A DNA stretch of 9,986 nt from an uncultured Megasphaera sp. (GTDB lineage: Bacteria; Bacillota; Negativicutes; Veillonellales; Megasphaeraceae): contig CALBLM010000168.1 in NCBI GenBank assembly GCA_937895695.1, positions 1 to 9,986 of the forward strand, written 5' to 3'. A program made the position numbers and the translations under genes. Within the stretch, counting starts at the first letter, position 1. Each line of letters starts with the position of its first letter. The notes under the pieces are model-generated. The model did not search any database and had not been told where the DNA came from. It was given only the letters and a program-made list of their open reading frames with translations. This document shows positions 1 through 4,961 of this stretch, piece by piece.

Positions 1-121
1 TACCTATCCAAACGACGTCTTCTGCTAGTGATGACAGAAGCGGTTCCAAATCATTTTTTTCAAAGTAAGAATATAAAATATGATGACTTAATTGCAGCAA
101 GAGCGTTTTTTCATTATTCAT
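1..121 (-). CDS. N-terminal fragment of a gene running off the left edge (possible SnoaL/NTF2-like domain)
   Basis: Forty codons are visible, beginning MNNEKTLLLQ and ending ...EDVVWIG before the window stops. The ATG at 121-119 is preceded, nine bases upstream, by AAAGGGGG (minus strand, 138-131), a strong ribosome binding site that fixes the start. The segment reads as an amphipathic helix followed by 'DLEPLLSSLAEDVVWIG', which resembles the first helix-strand unit of SnoaL/NTF2-like domains that sit at the N terminus of some GGDEF and sensor proteins. That resemblance is from memory and rests on little sequence, so function is left open. It has its own upstream promoter and diverges from the tRNA-Ala gene. 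Confidence 0.6.
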   Translation of the reverse strand, partial: MNNEKTLLLQLSHHILYSYFEKNDLEPLLSSLAEDVVWIG

Positions 122-201
122 AGTACAATTCCCCCTTTCGTCATACAGTATAAAGCCTGTTTGATGACTAAAATCCCCCCATTCTATCTGTCTATACATA
201 T

Positions 202-231
202 ATTTTATCATATTATTTGAAATAACATCAA
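202..231 (-). promoter_or_regulatory. Candidate sigma-70 promoter for the left-edge gene
   Basis: On the minus strand TTGATG (231-226) and TAAAAT (207-202) are separated by 18 bases, and TG-A precedes the -10 as an extended element. It lies about 80 bases upstream of the ATG at 121. AT-rich surroundings make chance matches likely, so confidence is moderate. Confidence 0.4.
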
Positions 232-275
232 TAAATTAAGGAAAAAACAGAAAAAACATTACATGTATTAAGGTA

Positions 276-304
276 TTGATAAAATAATGCATCTGTGATA
301 TGAT
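276..304 (+). promoter_or_regulatory. Promoter of tRNA-Ala
   Basis: TTGATA (276-281) and TATGAT (299-304) are each one base from consensus and are spaced by exactly 17 bases. Transcription would start near 311, about 24 bases before the mature tRNA 5' end, as expected for a solitary tRNA gene. Confidence 0.65.
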
Positions 305-334
305 AAATGTCATGAAAAGCAGTACATATATCAT

Positions 335-410
<76 letters not shown>

Positions 411-421
411 TACAATATAGG

Positions 422-459
422 ATGACCACGTTGCGGAAAGATAAGGTGGTCATTTTTTT
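422..459 (+). terminator. Rho-independent terminator of tRNA-Ala
   Basis: An 8-bp stem, ATGACCAC (422-429) with GTGGTCAT (446-453), is followed by a run of seven T residues. It starts 11 bases after the tRNA CCA end. Confidence 0.8.
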
Positions 460-481
460 ATACAGAAAATACCCAAATATA

Positions 482-519
482 ATAAAAGCGAGTCGTATAT
501 CAGAACGGCTCGCTTTTAT
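482..519 (-). terminator. Terminator downstream of the PTS EIIA gene, probably bidirectional
   Basis: A 14-bp stem pairs 482-495 with 506-519 (outer arms ATAAAAGCGAG/CTCGCTTTTAT, one G-T wobble) around a 10-base loop. It lies 16 bases beyond the EIIA stop. A/T runs on both sides could terminate transcripts from either direction, backing up the tRNA terminator. Confidence 0.8.
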
Positions 520-535
520 GTATACCTGCTTTATA

Positions 536-1021
536 CTATTCAAACCAAATTGCCGTATCTAACGCGGTGACTAAACCTTCAGTAGCCATATGAACGGCTT
601 TACTTTTTTCTATATCTGTAAAGATGCAGAGACAGGCGTCAGATGTGGCATGTTCTTTAACGACAGCAATGTCGAATGCTAAGAGTTTGTCCCCTTTTTT
701 TACATGCTGACCATTTTCTACAAATACGGTGAAGCCCTGTCCCTGTAGTTTTACCGTGTCAATACCGATATGCAGCATGTATTCAGTGCCGTCATCAGCT
801 AATAAGCCAATGGCGTGTTTCGTATCAAATATAAAGGTTACGGTACTATCTGTTGGGGCATATACGGTGCCATTTGTGGGATAGACTAAAAATCCATCGC
901 CGGTCATTTTACTGGCAAAGGTTTCATCTGGGGCCTCTGTAATGGGATGCAGCTCTCCTGTAAAGGGGGAAGCAAAGTATGTTTTTTTATGGGTATTATT
1001 TTTTTTAAACAAATTAAACAT
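536..1021 (-). CDS. PTS glucose-type EIIA component (Crr-like), 161 aa
   Basis: A cytoplasmic phosphocarrier of the phosphoenolpyruvate:sugar phosphotransferase system, taking phosphate from HPr and passing it to an EIIB domain. The PTS_EIIA_1 fold covers residues about 17-155: SPFTGEL (18-24), TGDGFLVYPTNG (40-51), TKHAIGL with His69, and LHIGIDTVKLQGQGF with His84. These two histidines match the active-site pair His75/His90 of E. coli Crr (His90 is the phosphorylated one). Length agrees with stand-alone EIIA(Glc), about 160-170 residues. The ATG has AAGGAGGA ten bases upstream. No EIIB/EIIC, HPr or EI gene is nearby, so the partner must be elsewhere; it could be an EIIA for an EIIA-less sugar permease, a regulator, or both. 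It has its own promoter and terminator. Confidence 0.93.
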   Translation of the reverse strand: MFNLFKKNNTHKKTYFASPFTGELHPITEAPDETFASKMTGDGFLVYPTNGTVYAPTDSTVTFIFDTKHAIGLLADDGTEYMLHIGIDTVKLQGQGFTVFVENGQHVKKGDKLLAFDIAVVKEHATSDACLCIFTDIEKSKAVHMATEGLVTALDTAIWFE

Positions 1022-1048
1022 GATGTATAAATCCTCCTTAATAGTTTT

Positions 1049-1057
1049 ATTCTAACA
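1049..1057 (-). promoter_or_regulatory. Extended -10 promoter element of the EIIA gene
   Basis: On the minus strand TGT-TAGAAT is an extended -10 (TGn plus TAGAAT) about 30 bases before the start codon. No good -35 hexamer is visible at the right distance, which is normal for extended -10 promoters. Confidence 0.4.
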
Positions 1058-1083
1058 TATTTTACAGCAAAGAGCAGACTTAA

Positions 1084-1170
1084 AATAAAAAAAGAAAATA
1101 CCTCTCTAAAACAATGATACATGGGATTGGCGTTTGTATGCCAGTCCCATGTATCGTTTTAGAGAGGTAT
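1084..1170 (-). terminator. Unusually long hairpin terminator of the flavodoxin operon
   Basis: An almost perfect inverted repeat: outer 15-bp stem (1098-1112 with 1156-1170), a three-base AAT bulge on one side (1113-1115), inner 11-bp stem (1116-1126 with 1145-1155), then five more pairs (1127-1131 with 1140-1144, one G-T) and an 8-base loop. Read on minus it is followed by TATTTTCTTTTTTTATTTT, a good U-tract, and it starts 25 bases after the flavodoxin stop. About 31 bp is much longer than a typical intrinsic terminator. Confidence 0.75.
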
Positions 1171-1195
1171 GAATGAACTGAAAAGGGGATGTAGT

Positions 1196-1609
1196 TTAAG
1201 CCTGTGCAGCGGCTTTGCCAAGGGCTGCGCATTCTTCTGAATTATTAGGTGTTTCATTGACGATAGCTGTACCGATAACAGTAGCACCGGCTTCTTCTGT
1301 GCGTTGTTTCCATGTATCCATCCAGTCGCCGCTGCCCCAGCCGTAAGAACCAAATAAACCTACTTTTTTGCCGCTTAATTTAGGAGCTAAAGCTGTGAAG
1401 AACGGTTCGACGACGCTGTCTTCCAGTTCTTCAGCACCCATTGCCGGGCAGCCAAGTAAAATAACGTCTTTTGAGGCTACAGCATCTACATTTGTATCTT
1501 CAAAGCGAACGGATTCTACATCAGCCCCTGCTTCTTTTACAGCGGCTTCAATTTCCTGTGCCATTGCTTCTGTATTTCCTGTGCCACTCCAATATACGAT
1601 TTCTACCAT
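1196..1609 (-). CDS. Short-chain flavodoxin, 137 aa
   Basis: A small FMN protein that replaces ferredoxin as a low-potential electron carrier, classically when iron is scarce. The phosphate-binding loop is S8-G-T-G-N-T13; the 50s loop G53-C-P-A-M-G58 contacts the isoalloxazine ring; and GSYGWGSG (87-94) holds Trp91, which stacks on the flavin. Length and sequence match, from memory, the 137-residue Megasphaera elsdenii flavodoxin almost throughout, which is the main taxonomic clue in the window. The ATG at 1609 was chosen because AAGGAGGAA lies just upstream and because MVEIVYWSGTGNT is the exact N terminus of the family; the frame is open further upstream but that part is not flavodoxin. It sits 14 bases after the DUF3793 stop, so the two are one operon. 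Confidence 0.97.
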   Translation of the reverse strand: MVEIVYWSGTGNTEAMAQEIEAAVKEAGADVESVRFEDTNVDAVASKDVILLGCPAMGAEELEDSVVEPFFTALAPKLSGKKVGLFGSYGWGSGDWMDTWKQRTEEAGATVIGTAIVNETPNNSEECAALGKAAAQA

Positions 1610-1623
1610 GATATAGTTCCTCC

Positions 1624-2124
1624 TTATGCTACGATGAGCGATTCTAGGGTTGTCCCGACAGCAAAACGATTGATATACTCTTGCCGGCAACAGGCATATT
1701 GCTGAAAAAGATGAGACGCTTTGACCGCATCTCCGTATACTTTCCATTCGCCGCATAACTTGGCATGATTTCCTTTGTGAATAATGAATCCATATACATC
1801 TTCCAAGGGATAGCCTAAGAAAATTCCTGATTCATGGGGAAAACAACCGCCACTGCGAAAGCGATAGGATAAGTATGTCAGCATTGTGTTGAGCGAACTT
1901 TTTTCTGTATAGCCGAAACGCTTTAAGAAATTTTGAATTTGAGGTTGTTTGATATACGCTTCAACCATTGCCGGTCGATATATATACAGCAGTGTACGCT
2001 GGGGACAACAATATAAAATGCGAAAGTGAAGCCCCTTTGAATTATACTTATGATTATAATTATCAATAAGATTCTTATACTCTACTGGGGATTCCAAACG
2101 GGGGAGACAAAGAAGCGCGCCCAT
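1624..2124 (-). CDS. DUF3793 family protein, main (C-terminal) reading frame; gene appears frameshifted
   Basis: Function unknown. The frame carries hallmarks I associate with DUF3793: LLYIYRP (45-51), FPHESGIFLGYPLEDVYGFI (95-114), GEWKVYGD (125-132), and a cysteine-containing C-terminal helix. It lacks the family's usual N terminus (HCxPTL motif), which instead lies immediately upstream in another frame, so the in-frame ATG at 2124 is probably not the natural start. A weak ribosome binding site, AGGGG six bases before this ATG, leaves the shorter product possible. About 160 residues plus the 26 in the upstream frame gives about 185, close to the family length. The gene precedes flavodoxin in one operon, a pairing I recall from other Firmicutes, so a role in flavodoxin or iron physiology is a guess. 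Confidence 0.75.
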   Translation of the reverse strand: MGALLCLPRLESPVEYKNLIDNYNHKYNSKGLHFRILYCCPQRTLLYIYRPAMVEAYIKQPQIQNFLKRFGYTEKSSLNTMLTYLSYRFRSGGCFPHESGIFLGYPLEDVYGFIIHKGNHAKLCGEWKVYGDAVKASHLFQQYACCRQEYINRFAVGTTLESLIVA

Positions 2125-2179
2125 TTTTAACCCCTAGTGTAGGAGAACAGTGATTTACTAATATGGCATCGATATTCAT
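2075..2179 (-). pseudogene. Out-of-frame 5' part of the DUF3793 gene
   Basis: The ATG at 2179 follows GGAGGA (2190-2185) by five bases, the best ribosome binding site of this operon. Translation gives MNIDAILVNHCSPTLGVKNG and then RASLSP before running into a stop at 2077-2075. The 'NHCSPTL' stretch is the expected DUF3793 N terminus. The main frame is offset by +1, so removing one base restores a single reading frame, for example in the five-G run at 2100-2104 (giving ...ASLSPRLES) or the AAA at 2109-2111 (giving ...ASCLPRLES). It could be a real mutation, a homopolymer sequencing error or, least likely, a +1 recoding site at CCC-C. Confidence 0.7.
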
Positions 2180-2212
2180 GTGCATCCTCCGTTCCTTTCC
2201 GTTTCTGATAAT

Positions 2213-2241
2213 ACTATATCAAGAATGCAAATCAATGTCAA
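2213..2241 (-). promoter_or_regulatory. Strong sigma-70 promoter of the DUF3793-flavodoxin operon
   Basis: Minus-strand TTGACA (2241-2236) and TATAGT (2218-2213) are separated by exactly 17 bases. Transcription would start near 2206, leaving a short leader of about 27 bases before the ATG at 2179, which also supports that upstream start. The imperfect palindrome TGATA-N6-TATCA (2206-2221) overlaps the -10 and could be a repressor site; Fur is an obvious candidate for a flavodoxin, but the match to the Fur consensus is only partial. Confidence 0.75.
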
Positions 2242-2268
2242 TATAAAAATGATATAATTTTTCATCTA

Positions 2269-2287
2269 AATCGTAAGATATACGATT
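2269..2287. promoter_or_regulatory. Operator-like palindrome between divergent genes
   Basis: AATCGTA-AGATA-TACGATT is a perfect 7-bp inverted repeat with a 5-base centre, midway between the flavodoxin-operon promoter and the thioesterase promoter. It has no T-tract and lies outside both predicted transcripts, so a protein-binding site is more plausible than an RNA hairpin. The binding protein is unknown. Confidence 0.35.
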
Positions 2288-2321
2288 GCATTCTTTACTG
2301 TTCTAAGTAGAAATTTTGATG

Positions 2322-2327
2322 TATAAT
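2322..2327 (+). promoter_or_regulatory. Candidate -10 element of the thioesterase gene
   Basis: A perfect TATAAT lies 30 bases before the start codon. The -35 region is poor (TGTTCT at 17 bases), and it overlaps a small palindrome TTCTA-AG-TAGAA (2301-2312), which may mean that expression depends on a regulator. Confidence 0.4.
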
Positions 2328-2357
2328 AATTAAAACATTGCAAAAGGGGGAGTATGT

Positions 2358-2777
2358 ATGGATAAAGATACGAATAAAGCAATGGAAACAGATTGGTGTT
2401 TTGGCTGTGGTGAAAATAATCCAATTGGCTTAAAATTAAAAATGAAACAGGAAAATAATATGTGCAGTGCTTATTTTGTGGCGCGAAAAGATTTGGAAAG
2501 TTATGGTGATAGACTGCATGGAGGTATTATTAGTACGCTTTTGGATGAAGTTATGGGAGATTATGTATTTCGTACAGCTGGCGTACCGACGTATACAGCT
2601 AAATTAGATATTCGTTTTCGCAGTGCCGTACGGATTGGTGAAAGGGTAAAAGCAGAAGGATGGATTGAATCCCATCGGGGCCGTTTATATATTACAAAAG
2701 GCCGCGTATTGCATGAAGATGGAACAATAGCGGCTGAAGCAGAAGGTAAAATGATGGAAGCTACGCCGAATACATAA
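2358..2777 (+). CDS. PaaI-like hotdog-fold thioesterase, 139 aa
   Basis: A probable acyl-CoA thioesterase of the hotdog superfamily. The N terminus carries C14-F-G-C17-G-E-N-N-P-I-G-L, typical of a PaaI-like subgroup. The hotdog helix is R52-L-H-G-G-I-I-S-T-L-L-D-E-V-M, where HGG (54-56) and the acidic pair D63/E64 sit in the usual catalytic region. The rest alternates strands as expected (TAKLDIRFRSAVRIGE, then VKAEGWIESHRGRLYITKGRVL). Length fits the 130-150 residue family. The ATG at 2358 has AAAAGGGGGAG seven bases upstream; another ATG four bases earlier opens a three-codon ORF (stop at 2363-2365) that overlaps the start. Substrate cannot be told. Single-gene unit, ending at a shared bidirectional terminator. 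Confidence 0.88.
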   Translation: MDKDTNKAMETDWCFGCGENNPIGLKLKMKQENNMCSAYFVARKDLESYGDRLHGGIISTLLDEVMGDYVFRTAGVPTYTAKLDIRFRSAVRIGERVKAEGWIESHRGRLYITKGRVLHEDGTIAAEAEGKMMEATPNT

Positions 2778-2800
2778 GAAGAAAGATGATATTGAAACTG

Positions 2801-2846
2801 AAAAAGGTTCATCGTGATATAGAAATATAACCGATGAACCTTTTTT
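2801..2846. terminator. Bidirectional terminator between thioesterase and TSCPD genes
   Basis: A 14-bp stem, AAAAAGGTTCATCG (2801-2814) with CGATGAACCTTTTT (2832-2845), has an A-run on one side and a T-run on the other. It lies 23 bases after the thioesterase stop and nine bases beyond the stop of the convergent TSCPD gene, so it can end both transcripts. Confidence 0.85.
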
Positions 2847-2854
2847 ACAGAATA

Positions 2855-3103
2855 TTATTGTTTTGTAAGGGCTTGTTTTAATGCGTTAGCAAATTGGTCC
2901 GGACAAGATGTAGGTTTGCCACCGCAGCGAATGCCTTCGAGTCGGGAAATGGCATCGTTGGGAGTCATGCCTTCTACAAGACGACTAATACCCTGTAAAT
3001 TACCGGGACAGCCGCCGACAAAGGATACGTTTTTGATGCGGCCATCTTGAATATCAAATTGAATTAACTTGGAACAAACGCCTTCTGGTTGGTACGTGTA
3101 CAT
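2855..3103 (-). CDS. TSCPD domain protein, TIGR03905-like, 82 aa
   Basis: A small cytoplasmic protein of unknown function made of a single TSCPD domain, a module also found at the C terminus of some ribonucleotide reductases. Key features are the strand KNVSFVGGCPGN (24-35), the helix GISRLVEGMTPNDAI, and RCGGKPTSCPDQFANAL (59-75), whose TSCPD string (65-69) names the family. Cysteines at 10, 32, 60 and 67 are spaced as though for metal binding or a redox role, but that is inference. The ATG at 3103 has AGAAGG upstream; the open frame extends further but overlaps thioredoxin out of frame, so the short form is right. The thioredoxin stop is 16 bases upstream, so this is the second gene of a two-gene operon. 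Confidence 0.88.
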   Translation of the reverse strand: MYTYQPEGVCSKLIQFDIQDGRIKNVSFVGGCPGNLQGISRLVEGMTPNDAISRLEGIRCGGKPTSCPDQFANALKQALTKQ

Positions 3104-3119
3104 AGGAAATACCTTCTTT

Positions 3120-3425
3120 CTATGAGAGTGCGGCGAGAATTGTGCTTTTCGGTTGGACACCGACAAGTTGCTGCACAACATGGCCGTTTTTAAAAATGAG
3201 AAGTGTCGGAATTGCACTGACAGCGAATGTCTGCGCCAGCTGGGGTTGTTCATCGACGTTGATTTTACCAACCTTGATTTCCGGATGGGAGGAAGCAATT
3301 TCTTCTACAACAGGGGAAAGCATTTGACAAGGCCCGCACCAAGCTGCCCAAAAATCAACAAGAACAGGAACGGATGCGTCTATGACTTCCGATTGGAAGT
3401 TTTCTTTTGTAATCGTAATTGCCAT
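3120..3425 (-). CDS. trxA: Thioredoxin, 101 aa
   Basis: A cytosolic dithiol-disulfide oxidoreductase, normally recycled by thioredoxin reductase (not in this window). It shows the whole fold: VLVDFWAAWCGPC with buried Asp24 and catalytic Cys30-Gly-Pro-Cys33, INVDEQP (55-61), SAIPT with the cis-proline Pro73, then FKNGHVVQQLVG (78-89). Length is close to the 104-110 usual for thioredoxin. The ATG at 3425 is preceded by AAGGAGTG. It starts an operon with the TSCPD gene and is divergent from the RseC-like gene, with 174 bases between the two starts. Confidence 0.96.
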   Translation of the reverse strand: MAITITKENFQSEVIDASVPVLVDFWAAWCGPCQMLSPVVEEIASSHPEIKVGKINVDEQPQLAQTFAVSAIPTLLIFKNGHVVQQLVGVQPKSTILAALS

Positions 3426-3472
3426 ATGATATCACTCCTTATACTTCATTTTTATGTCCTTTGGACTATTCC

Positions 3473-3481
3473 AGTATAACA
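3473..3481 (-). promoter_or_regulatory. Extended -10 promoter of the thioredoxin operon
   Basis: Minus-strand TGT-TATACT is an extended -10, about 50 bases before the start codon. No recognisable -35 is present; where it would be, a small palindrome AGAAGA-AAA-TCTTCT (3489-3503) occurs, which might be an operator. Confidence 0.5.
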
Positions 3482-3524
3482 GAAAGTAAGAAGAAAATCT
3501 TCTTTTTTCGCTATAAAATTCACC

Positions 3525-3553
3525 TATTCAGTATAAATAAAGTGGGTTATAAT
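3525..3553 (+). promoter_or_regulatory. Candidate promoter of the RseC-like gene
   Basis: A perfect TATAAT (3548-3553) has TATTCA (3525-3530, three of six consensus bases) at a 17-base spacing. It lies about 47 bases before the start codon. Confidence 0.45.
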
Positions 3554-3599
3554 AAAGACGATACTTGTAGATTGATTACGTAAAGAAGGAGAACAATAT

Positions 3600-4013
3600 A
3601 TGAGAACGGGAACAGGTATTGTAGAAAAAGTATATGACAATGGATTGGCGAAAGTGCAGACAAACCGCAATAATTTGTATACGCCTTGCAGTGACAGCAT
3701 GTGTGATAATAATGTAGTCATTGATGCAGTGAATACGATTGGCGCCCAAAAAGGACAATTTGTCAAATTTAATATACCCGAAGATAAAGTAGCTGTAGGC
3801 GGTATCATGTGTTTTGGCATGCCGTTGGCATTGATTATTATTTGGGGAATTTTTGGCTATTGGTTTGGTAATCAATATGGATATACAAGTGAATTAACAG
3901 CCTTTGCTGGTATGGTCATTGGGGGTTTAATTGGGGCCTTTTTATTAAAACGTTATGAAAGAAAAATTAACAGCAATACAACGAAGATAGACATTATAGA
4001 AATTATCAGTTAG
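3600..4013 (+). CDS. RseC/MucC-like (SoxR-reducing system) membrane protein, 137 aa
   Basis: The architecture matches the RseC/MucC family: a short beta-rich N-terminal domain (GIVEKVYDNGLAKVQT, 6-21), a cysteine pair C30-SDSM-C35, then two membrane helices (about 66-90 and 99-116) and a charged tail. In Proteobacteria, RseC helps reduce SoxR and modulates sigma-E; in anaerobes the family tends to go with Rnf-type electron transport. Those roles cannot be assumed here, since no rpoE, soxR or rnf gene is visible. Proteobacterial members have a larger cysteine cluster, while only two cysteines remain here, plus Cys71 in the first helix. The ATG is preceded by AAGGAG at a good distance. Divergent from thioredoxin. 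Confidence 0.8.
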   Translation: MRTGTGIVEKVYDNGLAKVQTNRNNLYTPCSDSMCDNNVVIDAVNTIGAQKGQFVKFNIPEDKVAVGGIMCFGMPLALIIIWGIFGYWFGNQYGYTSELTAFAGMVIGGLIGAFLLKRYERKINSNTTKIDIIEIIS

Positions 4014-4024
4014 TGATTTACTTG

Positions 4025-4064
4025 AAAAAGCGCATTCCCCATAGACAGTGGAGATGCGCTTTTT
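4025..4064. terminator. Bidirectional terminator between the RseC-like gene and terC
   Basis: An 11-bp stem, AAAAAGCGCAT (4025-4035) with ATGCGCTTTTT (4054-4064), can extend by three more pairs (TCC/GGA) past one bulged base. It is 11 bases after the RseC-like stop and ends four bases from the convergent TerC stop. Confidence 0.85.
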
Positions 4065-4068
4065 GTCG

Positions 4069-4728
4069 TTACGAGGATATTTTTCGTTGATATACGAGAA
4101 TAGCACCGATAAATAAGAGCGGTAGCAGATAAGAGCTAAAGGGAATATATTGCTGCAGCAGCGAACCGATGATTTTATCGTGCAATATCATAGAAGCAGA
4201 TGTATACGCTAAGATAGCCGCACCGCCTGTGACTAGCCAAGAAAATCGATCCATTAGATTGGCAATGCATTGACTGCCCCAAATAACAATAGGAATGCTA
4301 ATCGCTAGGCCGATAAATACAAGGGAAAGATTGCCATGAGCTGCTCCGGCAATCGCTAAAATATTGTCGATGCCCATCGCTGCGTCAGCAATGATAATGG
4401 TCTTAACAGCACTGGTAAAGGACGTAGCCGCAGGAGCGTCGGCATTTGTTTCTTGAGGTTTAAGCAGCTTAAAGGCAATAGGTAGCAGTACGATGCCGCC
4501 TAATGCTTGTAAATACGGAATAGCAAGAAGATATGTTGCGACTAGGGTCATAAGAATACGAATAATAACCGCACCGGCTGTGCCGATATAGATGGCCTTT
4601 TTTCGTACTACTGTGGGCAGATGACGGGAAGCCATGCCAATGACAACAGCATTATCGCCGCCTAATACAATGTCTAATACGATAATGGAAACGAGAGCAA
4701 TCAAAAACTGGCTAGAGAATATGTCCAT
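4069..4728 (-). CDS. TerC family integral membrane protein (YjbE/YkoY-like), 219 aa
   Basis: A polytopic membrane protein with about seven hydrophobic helices. Two internally repeated acidic motifs define the family: D19-IVLGGD25-N26-AVVIGMA and D115-AAMGID121-N122-ILAIAGAA. In Bacillus subtilis TerC relatives export Mn2+ or supply it to secreted enzymes, and E. coli Alx belongs to the same family. A Mn role is strongly supported here by the upstream yybP-ykoY riboswitch. The tellurium name is historical. The ATG at 4728 has GGAG eight bases upstream, and length agrees with the YjbE subgroup (about 215-230). Transcribed alone from its own promoter, possibly also by read-through from the LarA-like gene. 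Confidence 0.9.
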   Translation of the reverse strand: MDIFSSQFLIALVSIIVLDIVLGGDNAVVIGMASRHLPTVVRKKAIYIGTAGAVIIRILMTLVATYLLAIPYLQALGGIVLLPIAFKLLKPQETNADAPAATSFTSAVKTIIIADAAMGIDNILAIAGAAHGNLSLVFIGLAISIPIVIWGSQCIANLMDRFSWLVTGGAAILAYTSASMILHDKIIGSLLQQYIPFSSYLLPLLFIGAILVYQRKISS

Positions 4729-4762
4729 AGTTTACACTCCTTTATAAAAAAATTAAGATAAC

Positions 4763-4810
4763 AAAAAAGACCTTTAATACATCCCGTATTTTAAGATGTA
4801 TTAAAGGTCT
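4763..4810 (-). terminator. Riboswitch-controlled terminator in the terC leader
   Basis: A perfect 16-bp stem (4795-4810 with 4768-4783) with an 11-base loop is followed on the minus strand by six U residues (4768-4763). Its 5' arm contains CCTTTAAT (4807-4800), the same bases that close helix P1 of the upstream aptamer, so the two structures exclude each other. Confidence 0.85.
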
Positions 4811-4902
4811 CACTTAACGAATACAGATTCGCAGATAATACCAGCAGCAAATACTGCAGTGATTGTTGATACTATCGTTAGAAAGTTACTCCCCTTTAAT
4901 GA
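4800..4902 (-). promoter_or_regulatory. yybP-ykoY (Mn2+) riboswitch aptamer upstream of terC
   Basis: The minus strand reads ATTAAAGGGGAGTAAC at the 5' side and GTGAGACCTTTAAT at the 3' side, the P1/L1 signature of the yybP-ykoY class. In between, ATCTGCGAATCTG holds the conserved L3 (CTGCGA) segment. Known members bind Mn2+ between loops L1 and L3. P1 is ATTAAAGG (4900-4893) paired with CCTTTAAT (4807-4800). When the ligand stabilises P1, the downstream terminator loses its 5' arm, so Mn2+ should turn terC on, as expected for an efflux or detoxification gene. The call rests on consensus recognition and matched context (TerC), not on a covariance search. Confidence 0.92.
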
Positions 4903-4912
4903 AGATAGGTTC

Positions 4913-4942
4913 ATTATACTGGAAGTATCATGAATTTGTCAA
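4913..4942 (-). promoter_or_regulatory. Promoter of the riboswitch-terC unit
   Basis: Minus-strand TTGACA (4942-4937) and TATAAT (4918-4913) are both perfect, with an 18-base spacer. Transcription would begin near 4906, just before the aptamer. The -35 lies only 20 bases past the stop of the LarA-like gene. Confidence 0.85.
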
Positions 4943-4961
4943 TTATAAATTAGAAAAAATA

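Noticed and set aside
1098..1170. The long inverted repeat as a MITE or insertion-sequence remnant
   Set aside because: Flanking bases show no target-site duplication, there is no second copy in the window, and it is well placed with a U-tract as a terminator. Kept only as a finding to check genome-wide.
1610..1756. Longer flavodoxin with a 49-residue N-terminal extension
   Set aside because: The extension lies over the DUF3793 3' end in another frame and is not flavodoxin sequence; the ATG at 1609 has its own strong ribosome binding site.
2354..2365. Three-codon ORF (ATG TAT GGA TAA) overlapping the thioesterase start as a regulatory leader peptide
   Set aside because: It is too short to support a function and can arise by chance from the GTATGTATGG sequence.
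3104..3298. N-terminal extension of the TSCPD protein to 147 residues
   Set aside because: It overlaps the thioredoxin coding sequence in a different frame; the ATG at 3103 has AGAAGG upstream and gives the typical 82-residue protein.
3153..3479. 108-codon plus-strand ORF over the thioredoxin gene
   Set aside because: It is antisense to an unmistakable thioredoxin, has no ribosome binding site or recognisable motif, and its low-complexity composition is that of a shadow frame.
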